From: Glandiceps talaboti
Taxonomy: Eukaryota; Hemichordata; Enteropneusta; Spengelidae
Reading direction: 5' to 3'
Length of the DNA: 64,000 bases
Assembly (NCBI RefSeq): GCF_964340395.1
Contig: NC_135550.1
Location: forward strand, 3,075,001 to 3,139,000
Under the pieces are notes generated by a model, which saw only the letters and a program-made list of their open reading frames with translations, was not told where the DNA came from and did no database searches. Position numbers and translations under genes: made by a program. This document shows, in pieces, positions 13,801-28,855 of the stretch (positions are counted from its first letter, which is position 1; each line of letters opens with the position of its first letter).

Positions 13801-16800
13801 ATTCATTCCTTTCAGGATGGAACTCAAGGTCACGGAAGATGACACGAACACAGATGGCAGATGAACACCAGACAGTCAATCAAGAAGTGGAAGAAGTAAG
13901 TGAAGATTTTGGAATTGCATAATTACTGAGAATGGTCATTAAATTTTGTTGCCCAATATTTCTTCCCATCTGCAATGGAAAGTATAAGTTATCTAAAAGT
14001 TCTTTTGTCAGTACTAAGCACATGACAAGTAATGACAACCTTATGTCACAAGTAGATTGTAGCAGAATGAAGACATATTTTGGAGATGAACAGAATTGTA
14101 TTATCCGTGGTAATATCGTTTCAAAAAGGTTAAATTGAGTAGTGGCAACTTTAAGAGTAAATATTAGAATATAAATAACTGTTATTTCATTCCATCAATA
14201 AGTTTATACTGTATTGTTTGATTCATTCCTTTCAGGATGGAACTCAAGGTCACGGAAGATGACACGAACACAGATGGCAGATGAACACCAGACAGTCAGT
14301 CAAGAAGTGGAAGAAGTAAGTGAAGATTTTGGAATTGTATAATTCCTGAGAATGGTATTAAATTTTGTTGCCCAATATTTCTTCCCATCTGCAATGGAAA
14401 GTATAAGTTATCTAAAAGTTCTTTTGTCAGTACTAAGCACACGACAAGTAATGACAACCTTATGTCACAAGTAGATTGTAGCAGAATGAAGAAATATTGG
14501 AGATGAACAGAATTGTATTATCCGGGGTAATATCTTTTCAAAAAGGTTAAATTGAGTAGTGACAACTTTAAGAGTAAATATTAGAATACTGTTATTCCAT
14601 TCCATTAATAAGTTTATACTGTATTGTTTGATTCATTCCTTTCAGGATGGAACTCAAGGTCACGGAAGATGACACGAACACAGATGGCAGATGAACACCA
14701 GACAGTCAATCAAGAAGTGTAAGAAGTAAGTGAAGATTTTGGAATTGCATAATTACTGAGAATGGTCATTAAATTTTGTTGCCCAATATTTCTTCCCATC
14801 TGCAATGGAAAGTATAAGTTATCTAAAAGTTCTTTTGTCAGTACTAAGCACATGACAAGTAATGACAACCTTATGTCACAAGTAGATTGTAGCAGAATGA
14901 AGACATATTTTGGAGATGAACAGAATTGTATTATCCGTGGTAATATCGTTTCAAAAAGGTTAAATTGAGTAGTGGCAACTTTAAGAGTAAATATTAGAAT
15001 ATAAATAACTGTTATTTCATTCCATCAATAAGTTTATACTGTATTGTTTGATTCATTCCTTTCAGGATGGAACTCAAGGTCACGGAAGATGACACGAACA
15101 CAGATGGCAGATGAACACCAGACAGTCAGTCAAGAAGTGGAAGAAGTAAGTGAAGATTTTGGAATTGTATAATTCCTGAGAATGGTATTAAATTTTGTTG
15201 CCCAATATTTCTTCCCATCTGCAATGGAAAGTATAAGTTATCTAAAAGTTCTTTTGTCAGTACTAAGCACACGACAAGTAATGACAACCTTATGTCACAA
15301 GTAGATTGTAGCAGAATGAAGACATATTTTGGAGATGAACAGAATTGTATTATCCGTGGTAATATCGTTTCAAAAAGGTTAAATTGAGTAGTGGCAACTT
15401 TAAGAGTAAATATTAGAATCTAAATAACTGTTATTTCATTCCATCAATAAGTTTATACTGTATTGTTTGATTCATTCCTTTCAGGATGGAAGTCAAGGTC
15501 ACGGAAGATGACACGAACACAGATAGCAGATGAACACCAGACAGTCAATCAAGAAGTGGAAGAAGTAAGTGAAGATTTTGGAATTGTATAATTCCTGAGA
15601 ATGGTCATTAAATTTTGTTGCCCAATATTTCTTCCCATCTGCAATGGAAAGTATAAGTTATCTAAAAGTTCTTTTGTCAGTACTAAGCACACAACGAGTA
15701 ATGACAACCTTATGTCACGAGTAGATTGTAGCAGAATGAAGACATATTTTGGAGATGAACAGAATTGTATTAACCGTGGTAATATCTTTTCAAAAATTTA
15801 AATTGAGTAGTGGCAACTTTAAGAGTAAATATTAGAATCTAAAGAACTGTTATTTCATTCCATCAATAAGTTTATACTGTATTGTTTGATTCATTCCTTT
15901 CAGGATGGAACTCAAGGTCATGGAAGATGACACGAACACAGATGGCAGATGAACACCAGACAGCCAATCAAGAAGTGGAAGAAGTAAGTGAAGATTTTGG
16001 AATTGAAAATTTACTGAGAATGGTCATTAAATTTTGTTGCCCAATATTTCTTCCCATCTGCAATGGAAAGTATAAGTTATGTAAAAGTTCTTTTGTCAGT
16101 ACTAAGCACACAACAAGTAATGACAACCTTATGTCACGAGTAGATTGTAGCAGAATGAAGAAATATTTTGGAGATGAACAGAATTGTATTATCCGTGGTA
16201 ATATCTTTTCATAAAGGTTAAATTGAGTAGTGGCAACTTTAAGAGTAAATATTAGAATCTAAATAACTCTTATTTCATTCCATCAATAAGTTTATACTGT
16301 ATTGTTTGATTCATTCCTTTCAGGATGGAACTCAAGGTCACGGAAGATGACACGAACACAGATGGCAGATGAACACCAGACAGCCAATCAAAAAGTGGAA
16401 GAAGTAAGTGAAGATTTTGGTATTGTATAATTACTGAGAATGGTCATTAAATTTTGTTGCCCAATATTTATTCCCATCTGCAATGGAAAGTATAAGTTAT
16501 CTAAAAGTTCTTTTGTAAGTACTAACCACACGACAAGTAATGACAACCTTATGTCACAAGTAGATTGTAGCAGAATGAAGACATATTTTGGAGATGAACA
16601 GAATTGTATTATCCGTGGTAATATCTTTTCAAAAAGGTTAAATTGAGTAGTGGCAACTTTAAGAGTAAATATTAGAATCTAAATAACTGTTATTTCATTC
16701 CATCAATAAGTTTATACTGTATTGTTTGATTCATTCCTTTCAGGATGGAAGTCAAGGTCACGGAAGATGACCCCTTACACAGATGCCAAATGAACACCAG

Positions 16801-19800
16801 ACAGCCAATCAAGAAGTGGAAGAAGTAAGTGATGATTTTGGTATTGTATAATTACTGAGAATGGTTATTAAATTTTGTTGCCCAATATTTATTCCCATCT
16901 GCAATGGAAAGTATAAGTTATCTAAAAGTTCTTTTGTCAGTACTAAGAACACGACACTTAATGACAACCTTATGTTACAAGTAGATTGTAGCAGAATGAA
17001 GAAATATTGGAGATGAATAGAATTGTATTATCCGTGGTAATATCTTTTCAAAAAGGTTAAAGTGAGTAGTGGCAACTTGTAAGAGTAAATATTAGAATAC
17101 TGCTATTTCATTCCATCAATAAGTTTATACTGTATTGTTTGATTCATTCCTTTCAGGATGGAACTCAAGGTCACGGAAGATGACACGAACACAGATGGCA
17201 GATGAACACCAGACAGCCAATCAAGAAGTGGAAGAAGTAAGTGAAGATTTTGGTATTGTATAATTACTGAGAATGGTCATTAAATTTTGTTGCCCAATAT
17301 TTATTCCCATCTGCAATGGAAAGTATAAGTTATTTTAAAGTTCTTTTGTCAGTACTAAGCACACGACAAGTAATGACAACCTTATGTCAAAAGTAGATTG
17401 TAGCAGAATCAAGACATATTTTGGAGATGAACAGAATTGTATTATTTGTGGTAATATCTTTTCAAAAAGGTTAAATTGAGAAGTGGCAACTTTAAGAGTA
17501 AATATTAGAATCTAAATAACTCTTACTTCATTCCATCAATAAGTTTATACTGTATTGTTTGATTCATTCCTTTCAGGATGGAACTCAAGGTCACGGAAGA
17601 TGACACGAACACAGATGGCAGATGAACACCAGACAGCCAATCAAGAAGTGGAAGAAGTAAGTGAAGATTTTGGTATTGTATAATTACTGAGAACGGTCAT
17701 TAAATTTTGTTGCCCAATATTTATTCCCATTTGCAATGGAAAGTATAAGTTATCTAAAAGTTCTTTTATCAGTACTAAGCACACAACAAGTAATGACAAC
17801 CTTATGTCACAAGTAGATTGTAGCAGAATGAAGACATATTTTGGAGATGAACAGAATTGTATTATCCGTGGTAATATCTTTTCAAAAAGGTTAAATTGAG
17901 TAGTGGCAACTTTAAGAATAAATATTAGAATCTAAATAACTCTTAGTTCATTCCATCAATAAGTTTATACTGTATTGTTTGATTCATTCCTTTCAGGATG
18001 GAACTCAAGGTCACGGAAGATGACACGAACACAGATGGCAGATGAACACCAGACAGCCAATCAAGAAGTGGAAGAAGTAAGTGAAGATTTTGGTATTGTA
18101 TAATTACTGAGAATGGTCATTAAATTTTGTTGCCCAATATTTATTCCCATCTGCAATGGAAAGTATAAGTTATTAAAAGTTCTTTTGTCAGTACTAAGCA
18201 CACAACAAATAATGACAACCTTATGTCACAAGTAGATTGTAGCAGAATGAAGACATATTTTGGAGATGAACAGAATTGTATTATCCGTGGTAATATCTTT
18301 TCAAAAAGGTTAAAGTGAGTAGTGGCATTTTGTAAGAGTAAATATTAGAATACTGTTATTTCATTCCATCAATAGGTTTATACTGTATTGTTTGATTCAT
18401 TCCTTTCAGGATGGAACTCAAGGTCACGGAAGATGACACGAACACATATGGCAGATGAACACCAGACAGCCAATCAAGAAGTGGAAGAAGTAAGTGAAGA
18501 TTTTGGTATTGTATAATTACTGAGAATGGTCATTAAATTTTTTTGCCCAATATTTCTTCCCATCTGCAATGGAAAGTATAAGTTATCAAAAAGTTCTTTT
18601 GTCAGTACTAAGCACACAACGAGTAATGACAACCTTATGTCACGAGTAGATTGTAGCAGAATGAAGACATATTTTGGAGATGAACAGAATTGTATTATCC
18701 GTGGTAATATCTTTTCAAAAAGGTTAAATTGAGTAGTGGCAACTTTAAAAGTAAATGTTAGAATCTAAATAACTGTTATTTCATTCCATCAATAAGTTTA
18801 TACTGTATTGTTTGATTCATTCCTTGCAGGATGGAACTCAAGGTCACGGAAGATGACACGAACACAGATGGCAGATGAACACCAGACAGCCAATCAAAAA
18901 GTGGAAGAAGTAAGTGAAGATTTTGGTATTGTATAATTACTGAGAATGGTCATTAAATTTTGTTGCCCAATATTTATTCCCATCTGCAATGGAAAGTATA
19001 AGTTATCTAAAAGTTCTTTTGTAAGTACTAACCACACGACAAGTAATGACAACCTTATGTCACAAGTAGATTGTAGCAGAATGAAGCCATATTTTGGAGA
19101 TGAACAGAATTGTATTATCCGTGGTAATATCTTTTCAAAAAGGTTAAATTGAGTAGTGGCAACTTTAAGAGTAAATATTAGAATCTAAATAACTGTTATT
19201 TCATTCCATCAATAAGTTTATACTGTATTGTTTAATTCATTCCTTTCAGGATGGAACTCAAGGTCACGGAAGATGACCCCTTACACAGATGGCAAATGAA
19301 CACCAGACAGCCAATCAAGAAGTGGAAGAAGTAAGTGAAGATTTTGGAATTGTATAATTACTGAGAATGGTCATTAAATTTTGTTGCCCAATATTTCTTC
19401 CCATCTGCAATGGAAAGTATAAGTTATCTAAAAGTTCTTTTGTCAGTACTAAGCACACGACAAGTAATGACAACCTTATGTCACAAGTAGATTGTAGCAG
19501 AATGAAGACATATTTTGGATATGAACAGAATTGTATTGTCCGTGGTAATATCTTTTCAAAAAGGTTAAATTGAGTAGTGGCAACTTTAAGAGTAAATATT
19601 AGAATCTAAATAACTCTTATTTCATTCCATCAATAAGTTAATACTGTATTTTTGATTCATTCCTTTCAGGATGGAACTCAAGGTCATGGAAGATGACACG
19701 AACACAGATGGCAGATGAACACCAGACAGCCAATCAAGAAGTGGAAGAAGTAAGTGAAGATTTTGGTATTGTATAATTACTGAGAATGGTTATTAAATTT

Positions 19801-19994
19801 TGTTGCCCAATATTTATTCCCATCTGCAATGGAAAGTATAAGTTATCTAAAAGTTCTTTTGTCAGTACTAAGAACACGACACTTAATGACAACCTTATGT
19901 TACAAGTAGATTGTAGCAGAATGAAGAAATATTGGAGATGAATAGAATTGTATTATCCGTGGTAATATCTTTTCAAAAAGGTTAAAGTGAGTAG
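6060..19994 (+). repeat. Segmental duplication within the array, offset 7,516 bp
   Basis: About 6,060-12,478 is repeated almost exactly at 13,576-19,994: cores 6300/13816, 7130/14646, 8388/15904, 9228/16744, 10894/18410, 11734/19250 and 12154/19670 share private variants including the 'ccccttacacag' core. Between the two copies, about 12,760-13,600 matches about 7,740-8,585 at another offset (5,017 bp). Junctions inside cores 12566 and 13405 are hybrids of two different unit types, as expected from unequal exchange. Confidence 0.85.
9228..9308 (+). other. 81-nt core variant (ccccttac subtype)
   Basis: The phrase 'gatgacacgaacacag' is replaced by 'gatgaccccttacacag', adding one base and giving an 81-nt core, a multiple of three. 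Same subtype at 11734, 16744, 19250, 22595 and 25940. The frame open in the 80-nt core now meets a TGA, but entry needing one base becomes open throughout (begins MELKVTEDDPLHRW). Acceptor and donor are unchanged. Confidence 0.75.
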
Positions 19995-22900
19995 TGGCAT
20001 TTTGTAAGTGTAAATATTAGAATACTGTTATTTCATTCCATCAATAGGTTTATACTGTATTGTTTGATTCATTCCTTTCAGGATGGAACTCAAGGTCACG
20101 GAAGATGACACGAACACATATGGCAGATGAACACCAGACAGCCAATCAAGAAGTGGAAGAAGTAAGTGAAGATTTTGGTATTGTATAATTACTGAGAATG
20201 GTCATTAAATTTTGTTGCCCAATATTTATTCCCATCTGCAATGGAAAGTATAAGTTATCTAAAAGTTCTTTTGTCAGTACTAAGCACACAACAAGTAATG
20301 ACAACCTTATGTCACAAGTAGATTGTAGCAGAATGAAGACATATTTTGGAGATGAACAGAATTGTATTATCCGTGGTAATATCTTTTCAAAAAGGTTAAA
20401 TTGAGTAGTGGCAACTTTAAGAGTAAATGTTAGAATCTAAATAACTGTTATTTCATTCCATCAAAAAGTTTATACTGTATTGTTTGATTCATTCCTTTCA
20501 GGATGGAACTCAAGGTCACGGAAGATGACACGAACACAGATGGCAGATGAACACCAGACAGCCAATCAAAAAGTGGAAGAAGTAAGTGAAGATTTTGGTA
20601 TTGTATAATTACTGAGAATGGTCATTAAATTTTGTTGCCCAATATTTATTCCCATCTGCAATGGAAAGTATAAGTTATTTTAAAGTTCTTTTGTCAGTAC
20701 TAAGCACACGACAAGTAATGACAACCTTATGTCAAAAGTAGATTGTAGCAGAATCAAGACATATTTTGGAGATGAACAGAATTGTATTATTTGTGGTAAT
20801 ATCTTTTCAAAAAGGTTAAATTGAGAAGTGGCAACTTTAAGAGTAAATATTAGAATCTAAATAACTCTTAGTTCATTCCATCAATAAGTTTATACTGTAT
20901 TGTTTGATTCATTCCTTTCAGGATGGAACTCAAGGTCACGGAAGATGACACGAACACAGATGGCAGATGAACACCAGACAGCCAATCAAGAAGTGGAAGA
21001 AGTAAGTGAAGATTTTGGTATTGTATAATTACTGAGAACGGTCATTAAATTTTGTTGCCCAATATTTATTCCCATTTGCAATGGAAAGTATAAGTTATCT
21101 AAAAGTTCTTTTATCAGTACTAAGCACACAACAAGTAATGACAACCTTATGTCACAAGTAGATTGTAGCAGAATGAAGACATATTTTGGAGATGAACATA
21201 ATTGTATTATCCGTGGTAATATCTTTTCAAAAAGGTTAAATTGAGTAGTGGCAACTTTAAGAATAAATATTAGAATCTAAATAACTCTTAGTTCATTCCA
21301 TCAATAAGTTTATACTGTATTGTTTGATTCATTCCTTTCAGGATGGAACTCAAGGTCACGGAAGATGACACGAACACAGATGGCAGATGAACACCAGACA
21401 GCCAATCAAGAAGTGGAAGAAGTAAGTGAAGATTTTGGTATTGTATAATTACTGAGAATGGTCATTAAATTTTGTTGCCCAATATTTATTCCCATCTGCA
21501 ATGGAAAGTATAAGTTATTAAAAGTTCTTTTGTCAGTACTAAGCACACAACAAATAATGACAACCTTATGTCACAAGTAGATTGTAGCAGAATGAAGACA
21601 TATTTTGGAGATGAACAGAATTGTATTATCCGTGGTAATATCTTTTCAAAAAGGTTAAAGTGAGTAGTGGCATTTTGTAAGAGTAAATATTAGAATACTG
21701 TTATTTCATTCCATCAATAGGTTTATACTGTATTGTTTGATTCATTCCTTTCAGGATGGAACTCAAGGTCACGGAAGATGACACGAACACATATGGCAGA
21801 TGAACACCAGACAGCCAATCAAGAAGTGGAAGAAGTAAGTGAAGATTTTGGTATTGTATAATTACTGAGAATGGTCATTAAATTTTTTTGCCCAATATTT
21901 CTTCCCATCTGCAATGGAAAGTATAAGTTATCAAAAAGTTCTTTTGTCAGTACTAAGCACACAACGAGTAATGACAACCTTATGTCACGAGTAGATTGTA
22001 GCAGAATGAAGACATATTTTGGAGATGAACAGAATTGTATTATCCGTGGTAATATCTTTTCAAAAAGGTTAAATTGAGTAGTGGCAACTTTAAAAGTAAA
22101 TGTTAGAATCTAAATAACTGTTATTTCATTCCATCAATAAGTTTATACTGTATTGTTTGATTCATTCCTTGCAGGATGGAACTCAAGGTCACGGAAGATG
22201 ACACGAACACAGATGGCAGATGAACACCAGACAGCCAATCAAAAAGTGGAAGAAGTAAGTGAAGATTTTGGTATTGTATAATTACTGAGAATGGTCATTA
22301 AATTTTGTTGCCCAATATTTATTCCCATCTGCAATGGAAAGTATAAGTTATCTAAAAGTTCTTTTGTAAGTACTAACCACACGACAAGTAATGACAACCT
22401 TATGTCACAAGTAGATTGTAGCAGAATGAAGCCATATTTTGGAGATGAACAGAATTGTATTATCCGTGGTAATATCTTTTCAAAAAGGTTAAATTGAGTA
22501 GTGGCAACTTTAAGAGTAAATATTAGAATCTAAATAACTGTTATTTCATTCCATCAATAAGTTTATACTGTATTGTTTAATTCATTCCTTTCAGGATGGA
22601 ACTCAAGGTCACGGAAGATGACCCCTTACACAGATGGCAAATGAACACCAGACAGCCAATCAAGAAGTGGAAGAAGTAAGTGAAGATTTTGGAATTGTAT
22701 AATTACTGAGAATGGTCATTAAATTTTGTTGCCCAATATTTCTTCCCATCTGCAATGGAAAGTATAAGTTATCTAAAAGTTCTTTTGTCAGTACTAAGCA
22801 CACGACAAGTAATGACAACCTTATGTCACAAGTAGATTGTAGCAGAATGAAGACATATTTTGGATATGAACAGAATTGTATTGTCCGTGGTAATATCTTT

Positions 22901-25900
22901 TCAAAAAGGTTAAATTGAGTAGTGGCAACTTTAAGAGTAAATATTAGAATCTAAATAACTCTTATTTCATTCCATCAATAAGTTAATACTGTATTTTTGA
23001 TTCATTCCTTTCAGGATGGAACTCAAGGTCATGGAAGATGACACGAACACAGATGGCAGATGAACACCAGACAGCCAATCAAGAAGTGGAAGAAGTAAGT
23101 GAAGATTTTGGTATTGTATAATTACTGAGAATGGTTATTAAATTTTGTTGCCCAATATTTATTCCCATCTGCAATGGAAAGTATAAGTTATCTAAAAGTT
23201 CTTTTGTCAGTACTAAGAACACGACACTTAATGACAACCTTATGTTACAAGTAGATTGTAGCAGAATGAAGAAATATTGGAGATGAATAGAATTGTATTA
23301 TCCGTGGTAATATCTTTTCAAAAAGGTTAAAGTGAGTAGTGGCATTTTGTAAGTGTAAATATTAGAATACTGTTATTTCATTCCATCAATAGGTTTATAC
23401 TGTATTGTTTGATTCATTCCTTTCAGGATGGAACTCAAGGTCACGGAAGATGACACGAACACATATGGCAGATGAACACCAGACAGCCAATCAAGAAGTG
23501 GAAGAAGTAAGTGAAGATTTTGGTATTGTATAATTACTGAGAATGGTCATTAAATTTTGTTGCCCAATATTTATTCCCATCTGCAATGGAAAGTATAAGT
23601 TATCTAAAAGTTCTTTTGTCAGTACTAAGCACACAACAAGTAATGACAACCTTATGTCACAAGTAGATTGTAGCAGAATGAAGACATATTTTGGAGATGA
23701 ACAGAATTGTATTATCCGTGGTAATATCTTTTCAAAAAGGTTAAATTGAGTAGTGGCAACTTTAAGAGTAAATGTTAGAATCTAAATAACTGTTATTTCA
23801 TTCCATCAAAAAGTTTATACTGTATTGTTTGATTCATTCCTTTCAGGATGGAACTCAAGGTCACGGAAGATGACACGAACACAGATGGCAGATGAACACC
23901 AGACAGCCAATCAAAAAGTGGAAGAAGTAAGTGAAGATTTTGGTATTGTATAATTACTGAGAATGGTCATTAAATTTTGTTGCCCAATATTTATTCCCAT
24001 CTGCAATGGAAAGTATAAGTTATTTTAAAGTTCTTTTGTCAGTACTAAGCACACGACAAGTAATGACAACCTTATGTCAAAAGTAGATTGTAGCAGAATC
24101 AAGACATATTTTGGAGATGAACAGAATTGTATTATTTGTGGTAATATCTTTTCAAAAAGGTTAAATTGAGAAGTGGCAACTTTAAGAGTAAATATTAGAA
24201 TCTAAATAACTCTTAGTTCATTCCATCAATAAGTTTATACTGTATTGTTTGATTCATTCCTTTCAGGATGGAACTCAAGGTCACGGAAGATGACACGAAC
24301 ACAGATGGCAGATGAACACCAGACAGCCAATCAAGAAGTGGAAGAAGTAAGTGAAGATTTTGGTATTGTATAATTACTGAGAACGGTCATTAAATTTTGT
24401 TGCCCAATATTTATTCCCATTTGCAATGGAAAGTATAAGTTATCTAAAAGTTCTTTTATCAGTACTAAGCACACAACAAGTAATGACAACCTTATGTCAC
24501 AAGTAGATTGTAGCAGAATGAAGACATATTTTGGAGATGAACATAATTGTATTATCCGTGGTAATATCTTTTCAAAAAGGTTAAATTGAGTAGTGGCAAC
24601 TTTAAGAATAAATATTAGAATCTAAATAACTCTTAGTTCATTCCATCAATAAGTTTATACTGTATTGTTTGATTCATTCCTTTCAGGATGGAACTCAAGG
24701 TCACGGAAGATGACACGAACACAGATGGCAGATGAACACCAGACAGCCAATCAAGAAGTGGAAGAAGTAAGTGAAGATTTTGGTATTGTATAATTACTGA
24801 GAATGGTCATTAAATTTTGTTGCCCAATATTTATTCCCATCTGCAATGGAAAGTATAAGTTATTAAAAGTTCTTTTGTCAGTACTAAGCACACAACAAAT
24901 AATGACAACCTTATGTCACAAGTAGATTGTAGCAGAATGAAGACATATTTTGGAGATGAACAGAATTGTATTATCCGTGGTAATATCTTTTCAAAAAGGT
25001 TAAAGTGAGTAGTGGCATTTTGTAAGAGTAAATATTAGAATACTGTTATTTCATTCCATCAATAGGTTTATACTGTATTGTTTGATTCATTCCTTTCAGG
25101 ATGGAACTCAAGGTCACGGAAGATGACACGAACACATATGGCAGATGAACACCAGACAGCCAATCAAGAAGTGGAAGAAGTAAGTGAAGATTTTGGTATT
25201 GTATAATTACTGAGAATGGTCATTAAATTTTTTTGCCCAATATTTCTTCCCATCTGCAATGGAAAGTATAAGTTATCAAAAAGTTCTTTTGTCAGTACTA
25301 AGCACACAACGAGTAATGACAACCTTATGTCACGAGTAGATTGTAGCAGAATGAAGACATATTTTGGAGATGAACAGAATTGTATTATCCGTGGTAATAT
25401 CTTTTCAAAAAGGTTAAATTGAGTAGTGGCAACTTTAAAAGTAAATGTTAGAATCTAAATAACTGTTATTTCATTCCATCAATAAGTTTATACTGTATTG
25501 TTTGATTCATTCCTTTCAGGATGGAACTCAAGGTCACGGAAGATGACACGAACACAGATGGCAGATGAACACCAGACAGCCAATCAAAAAGTGGAAGAAG
25601 TAAGTGAAGATTTTGGTATTGTATAATTACTGAGAATGGTCATTAAATTTTGTTGCCCAATATTTATTCCCATCTGCAATGGAAAGTATAAGTTATCTAA
25701 AAGTTCTTTTGTAAGTACTAACCACACGACAAGTAATGACAACCTTATGTCACAAGTAGATTGTAGCAGAATGAAGACATATTTTGGAGATGAACAGAAT
25801 TGTATTATCCGTGGTAATATCTTTTCAAAAAGGTTAAATTGAGTAGTGGCAACTTTAAGAGTAAATATTAGAATCTAAATAACTGTTATTTCATTCCATC

Positions 25901-27191
25901 AATAAGTTTATACTGTATTGTTTAATTCATTCCTTTCAGGATGGAACTCAAGGTCACGGAAGATGACCCCTTACACAGATGGCAAATGAACACCAGACAG
26001 CCAATCAAGAAGTGGAAGAAGTAAGTGAAGATTTTGGAATTGTATAATTACTGAGAATGGTCATTAAATTTTGTTGCCCAATATTTATTCCCATCTGCAA
26101 TGGAAAGTAAAAGTTATCTAAAAGTTCTTTTGTCAGTACTAAGCACACGACAAGTAATGACAACCTTATGTCACAAGTAGATTGTAGCAGAATGAAGACA
26201 TATTTTGGAGATGAACAGAATTGTATTGTCCGTGGTAATATCTTTTCAAAAAGGTTAAATTGAGTAGTGGCAACTTTAAGAGTAAATATTAGAATCTAAA
26301 TAACTCTTATTTCATTCCATCAATAAGTTAATACTGTATTTTTGATTCATTCCTTTCAGGATGGAACTCAAGGTCACGGAAGATGACACGAACACAGATG
26401 GCAGATGAACACCAGACAGCCAATCAAGAAGTGGAAGAAGTAAGTGAAGATTTTGGTATTGTATAATTACTGAGAATGGTTATTAAATTTTGTTGCCCAA
26501 TATTTATTCCCATCTGCAATGGAAAGTATAAGTTATCTAAAAGTTCTTTTGTCAGTACTAAGAACACGACACTTCATGACAACCTTATGTTACAAGTAGA
26601 TTGTAGCAGAATGAAGAAATATTGGAGATGAATAGAATTGTATTATCCGTGGTAATATCTTTTCAAAAAGGTTAAAGTGAGTAGTGGCATTTTGTAAGTG
26701 TAAATATTAGAATACTGTTATTTCATTCCATCAATAGGTTTATACTGTATTGTTTGATTCATTCCTTTCAGGATGGAACTCAAGGTCACGGAAGATGACA
26801 CGAACACATATGGCAGATGAACACCAGACAGCCAATCAAGAAGTGGAAGAAGTAAGTGAAGATTTTGGTATTGTATAATTACTGAGAATGGTCATTAAAT
26901 TTTGTTGCCCAATATTTATTCCCATCTGCAATGGAAAGTATAATTTATCTAAAAGTTCTTTTGTCAGTACTAAGCACACAACAAGTAATGACAACCTTAT
27001 GTCAGAAGTAGATTGTAGCAGAATGAAGACATATTTTGGAGATGAACAGAATTGTATTATCCGTGGTAATATCTTTTCAAAAAGGTTAAATTGAGTAGTG
27101 GCAACTTTAAGAGTAAATGTTAGAATCTAAATAACTGTTATTTCATTCCATCAATAAGTTTATACTGTATTGTTTGATTCATTCCTTTCAG
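17157..27191 (+). repeat. Eight-unit higher-order repeat, 3,345 bp period, three copies
   Basis: Cores 17157-20082, 20502-23427 and 23847-26772 form three consecutive blocks of eight units with matching order of subtypes: 'attttaaag', 'gaacggtcat' with 'cccatttgc', 'attaaaag', 'cacatatggcag', 'ccttgcag' or 'aaccacacg', 'ccccttac', then 'tatttttgattc'. Offsets 18410, 21755 and 25100 are exactly 3,345. The third block has lost some variants ('ccttgcag' is back to 'cctttcag' at 25520; 'gaagccat' is back to 'gaagacat'). Confidence 0.85.
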
Positions 27192-28031
27192 GATGGAACT
27201 CAAGGTCACGGAAGATGACACGAACACAGATGGCAGATGAACACCAGACAGCCAATCAAAAAGTGGAAGAAGTAAGTGAAGATTTTGGTATTGTATAATT
27301 ACTGAGAATGGTCATTAAATTTTGTTGCCCAATATTTATTCCCATCTGCAATGGAAAGTATAAGTTATCTAAAAGTTCTTTTGTAAGTACTAACCACACG
27401 ACAAGTAATGACAACCTTGTGTCACAAGTAGATTGTAGCAGAATGAAGACATATTTTGGAGATGAACAGAATTGTATTATCCGTGGTAATATCTTTTCAA
27501 AAAGGTTAAATTGAGTAGTGGCAACTTTAAGAGTAAATATTAGAATCTAAATAACTGTTATTTCATTCCATCAATAAGTTTATACTGTATTGTTTGATTC
27601 ATTCCTTTCAGGATGGAACTCAAGGTCACGGAAGATGACACGAACACAGATGGCAGATGAACACCAGACAGCCAATCAAGAAGTGGAAGAAGTAAGTGAA
27701 GATTTTGGTATTGTATAATTACTGAGAATGGTCATTAAATTTTATTGCCCAATATTTATTCCCATCTGCAATGGAAAGTATAAGTTATCTAAAAGTTCTT
27801 TTGTCAGAACTAAGCACACGACAAGTAATGACAACCTTATGTCACAAGTAGATTGTAGCAGAATGAAGACATATTTTGGAGATGAACAGAATTGTATTAT
27901 CCGTGGTAATATCTTTTCAAAAAGGTTAAATTGAGTAGTGGCAACTTTAAGAACAAATATTAGAATCTAAATAACTCTTAGTTCATTCCATCAATAAGTT
28001 TATACTGTATTGTTTGATTCATTCCTTTCAG

Positions 28032-28855
28032 GATGGAACTCAAGGTCACGGAAGATGACACGAACACAGATGGAAGATGAACACCAGACAGCCAATCAAG
28101 AAGTGGAAGAAGTAAGTGAAGATTTTGGTATTGTATAATTACTGAGAATGGTCCTTAAATTTTGTTGCAAAATATTTCTTCCCATCTGCAATGGAAAGTA
28201 TAAGTTATCTAAAAGTTCTTTTGTCAGTACTAAGCACACGACATGTAATGACAACCTTATGTCACAAGTAGATTGTAGCAGAATGAAGAAATATTGGAGA
28301 TGAATAGAAATGTATTATCCGTGGTAATATCTTTTCAAAAAGGTTAAAGTGAGTAGTGGCAACTTGTAAGAGTAAATATTAGAATACTGCTATTTCATTC
28401 CATCAATAAGTTTATACTGTATTGTTTGATTCATTCCTTTCAGGATGGAACTCAAGGTCACGGAAGATGACACGAACACAGATGGAAGATGAACACCAGA
28501 CAGCCAATCAAGAAGTGGAAGAAGTAAGTGAAGATTTTGGTATTGTATAATTACTGAGAATGGTCCTTAAATTTTGTTGCAAAATATTTCTTCCCATCTG
28601 CAATGGAAAGTATAAGTTATCTAAAAGTTCTTTTGTCAGTACTAAGCACACGACATGTAATGACAACCTTATGTCACAAGTAGATTGTAGCAGAATGAAG
28701 AAATATTGGAGATGAATAGAAATGTATTATCCGTGGTAATATCTTTTCAAAAAGGTTAAAGTGAGTAGTGGCAACTTGTAAGAGTAAATATTAGAATACT
28801 GCTATTTCATTCCATCAATAAGTTTATACTGTATTGTTTGATTCATTCCTTTCAG
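28032..28855 (+). repeat. Recent single-unit duplication (two 412-bp units)
   Basis: Units at 28032 and 28444 look virtually identical and share private changes found nowhere nearby: 'gatggaagatg', 'ggtccttaaattttgttgc', 'gacatgtaatg' and 'agaaatgtatt'. A fresh one-unit duplication is the simplest reading. Confidence 0.85.
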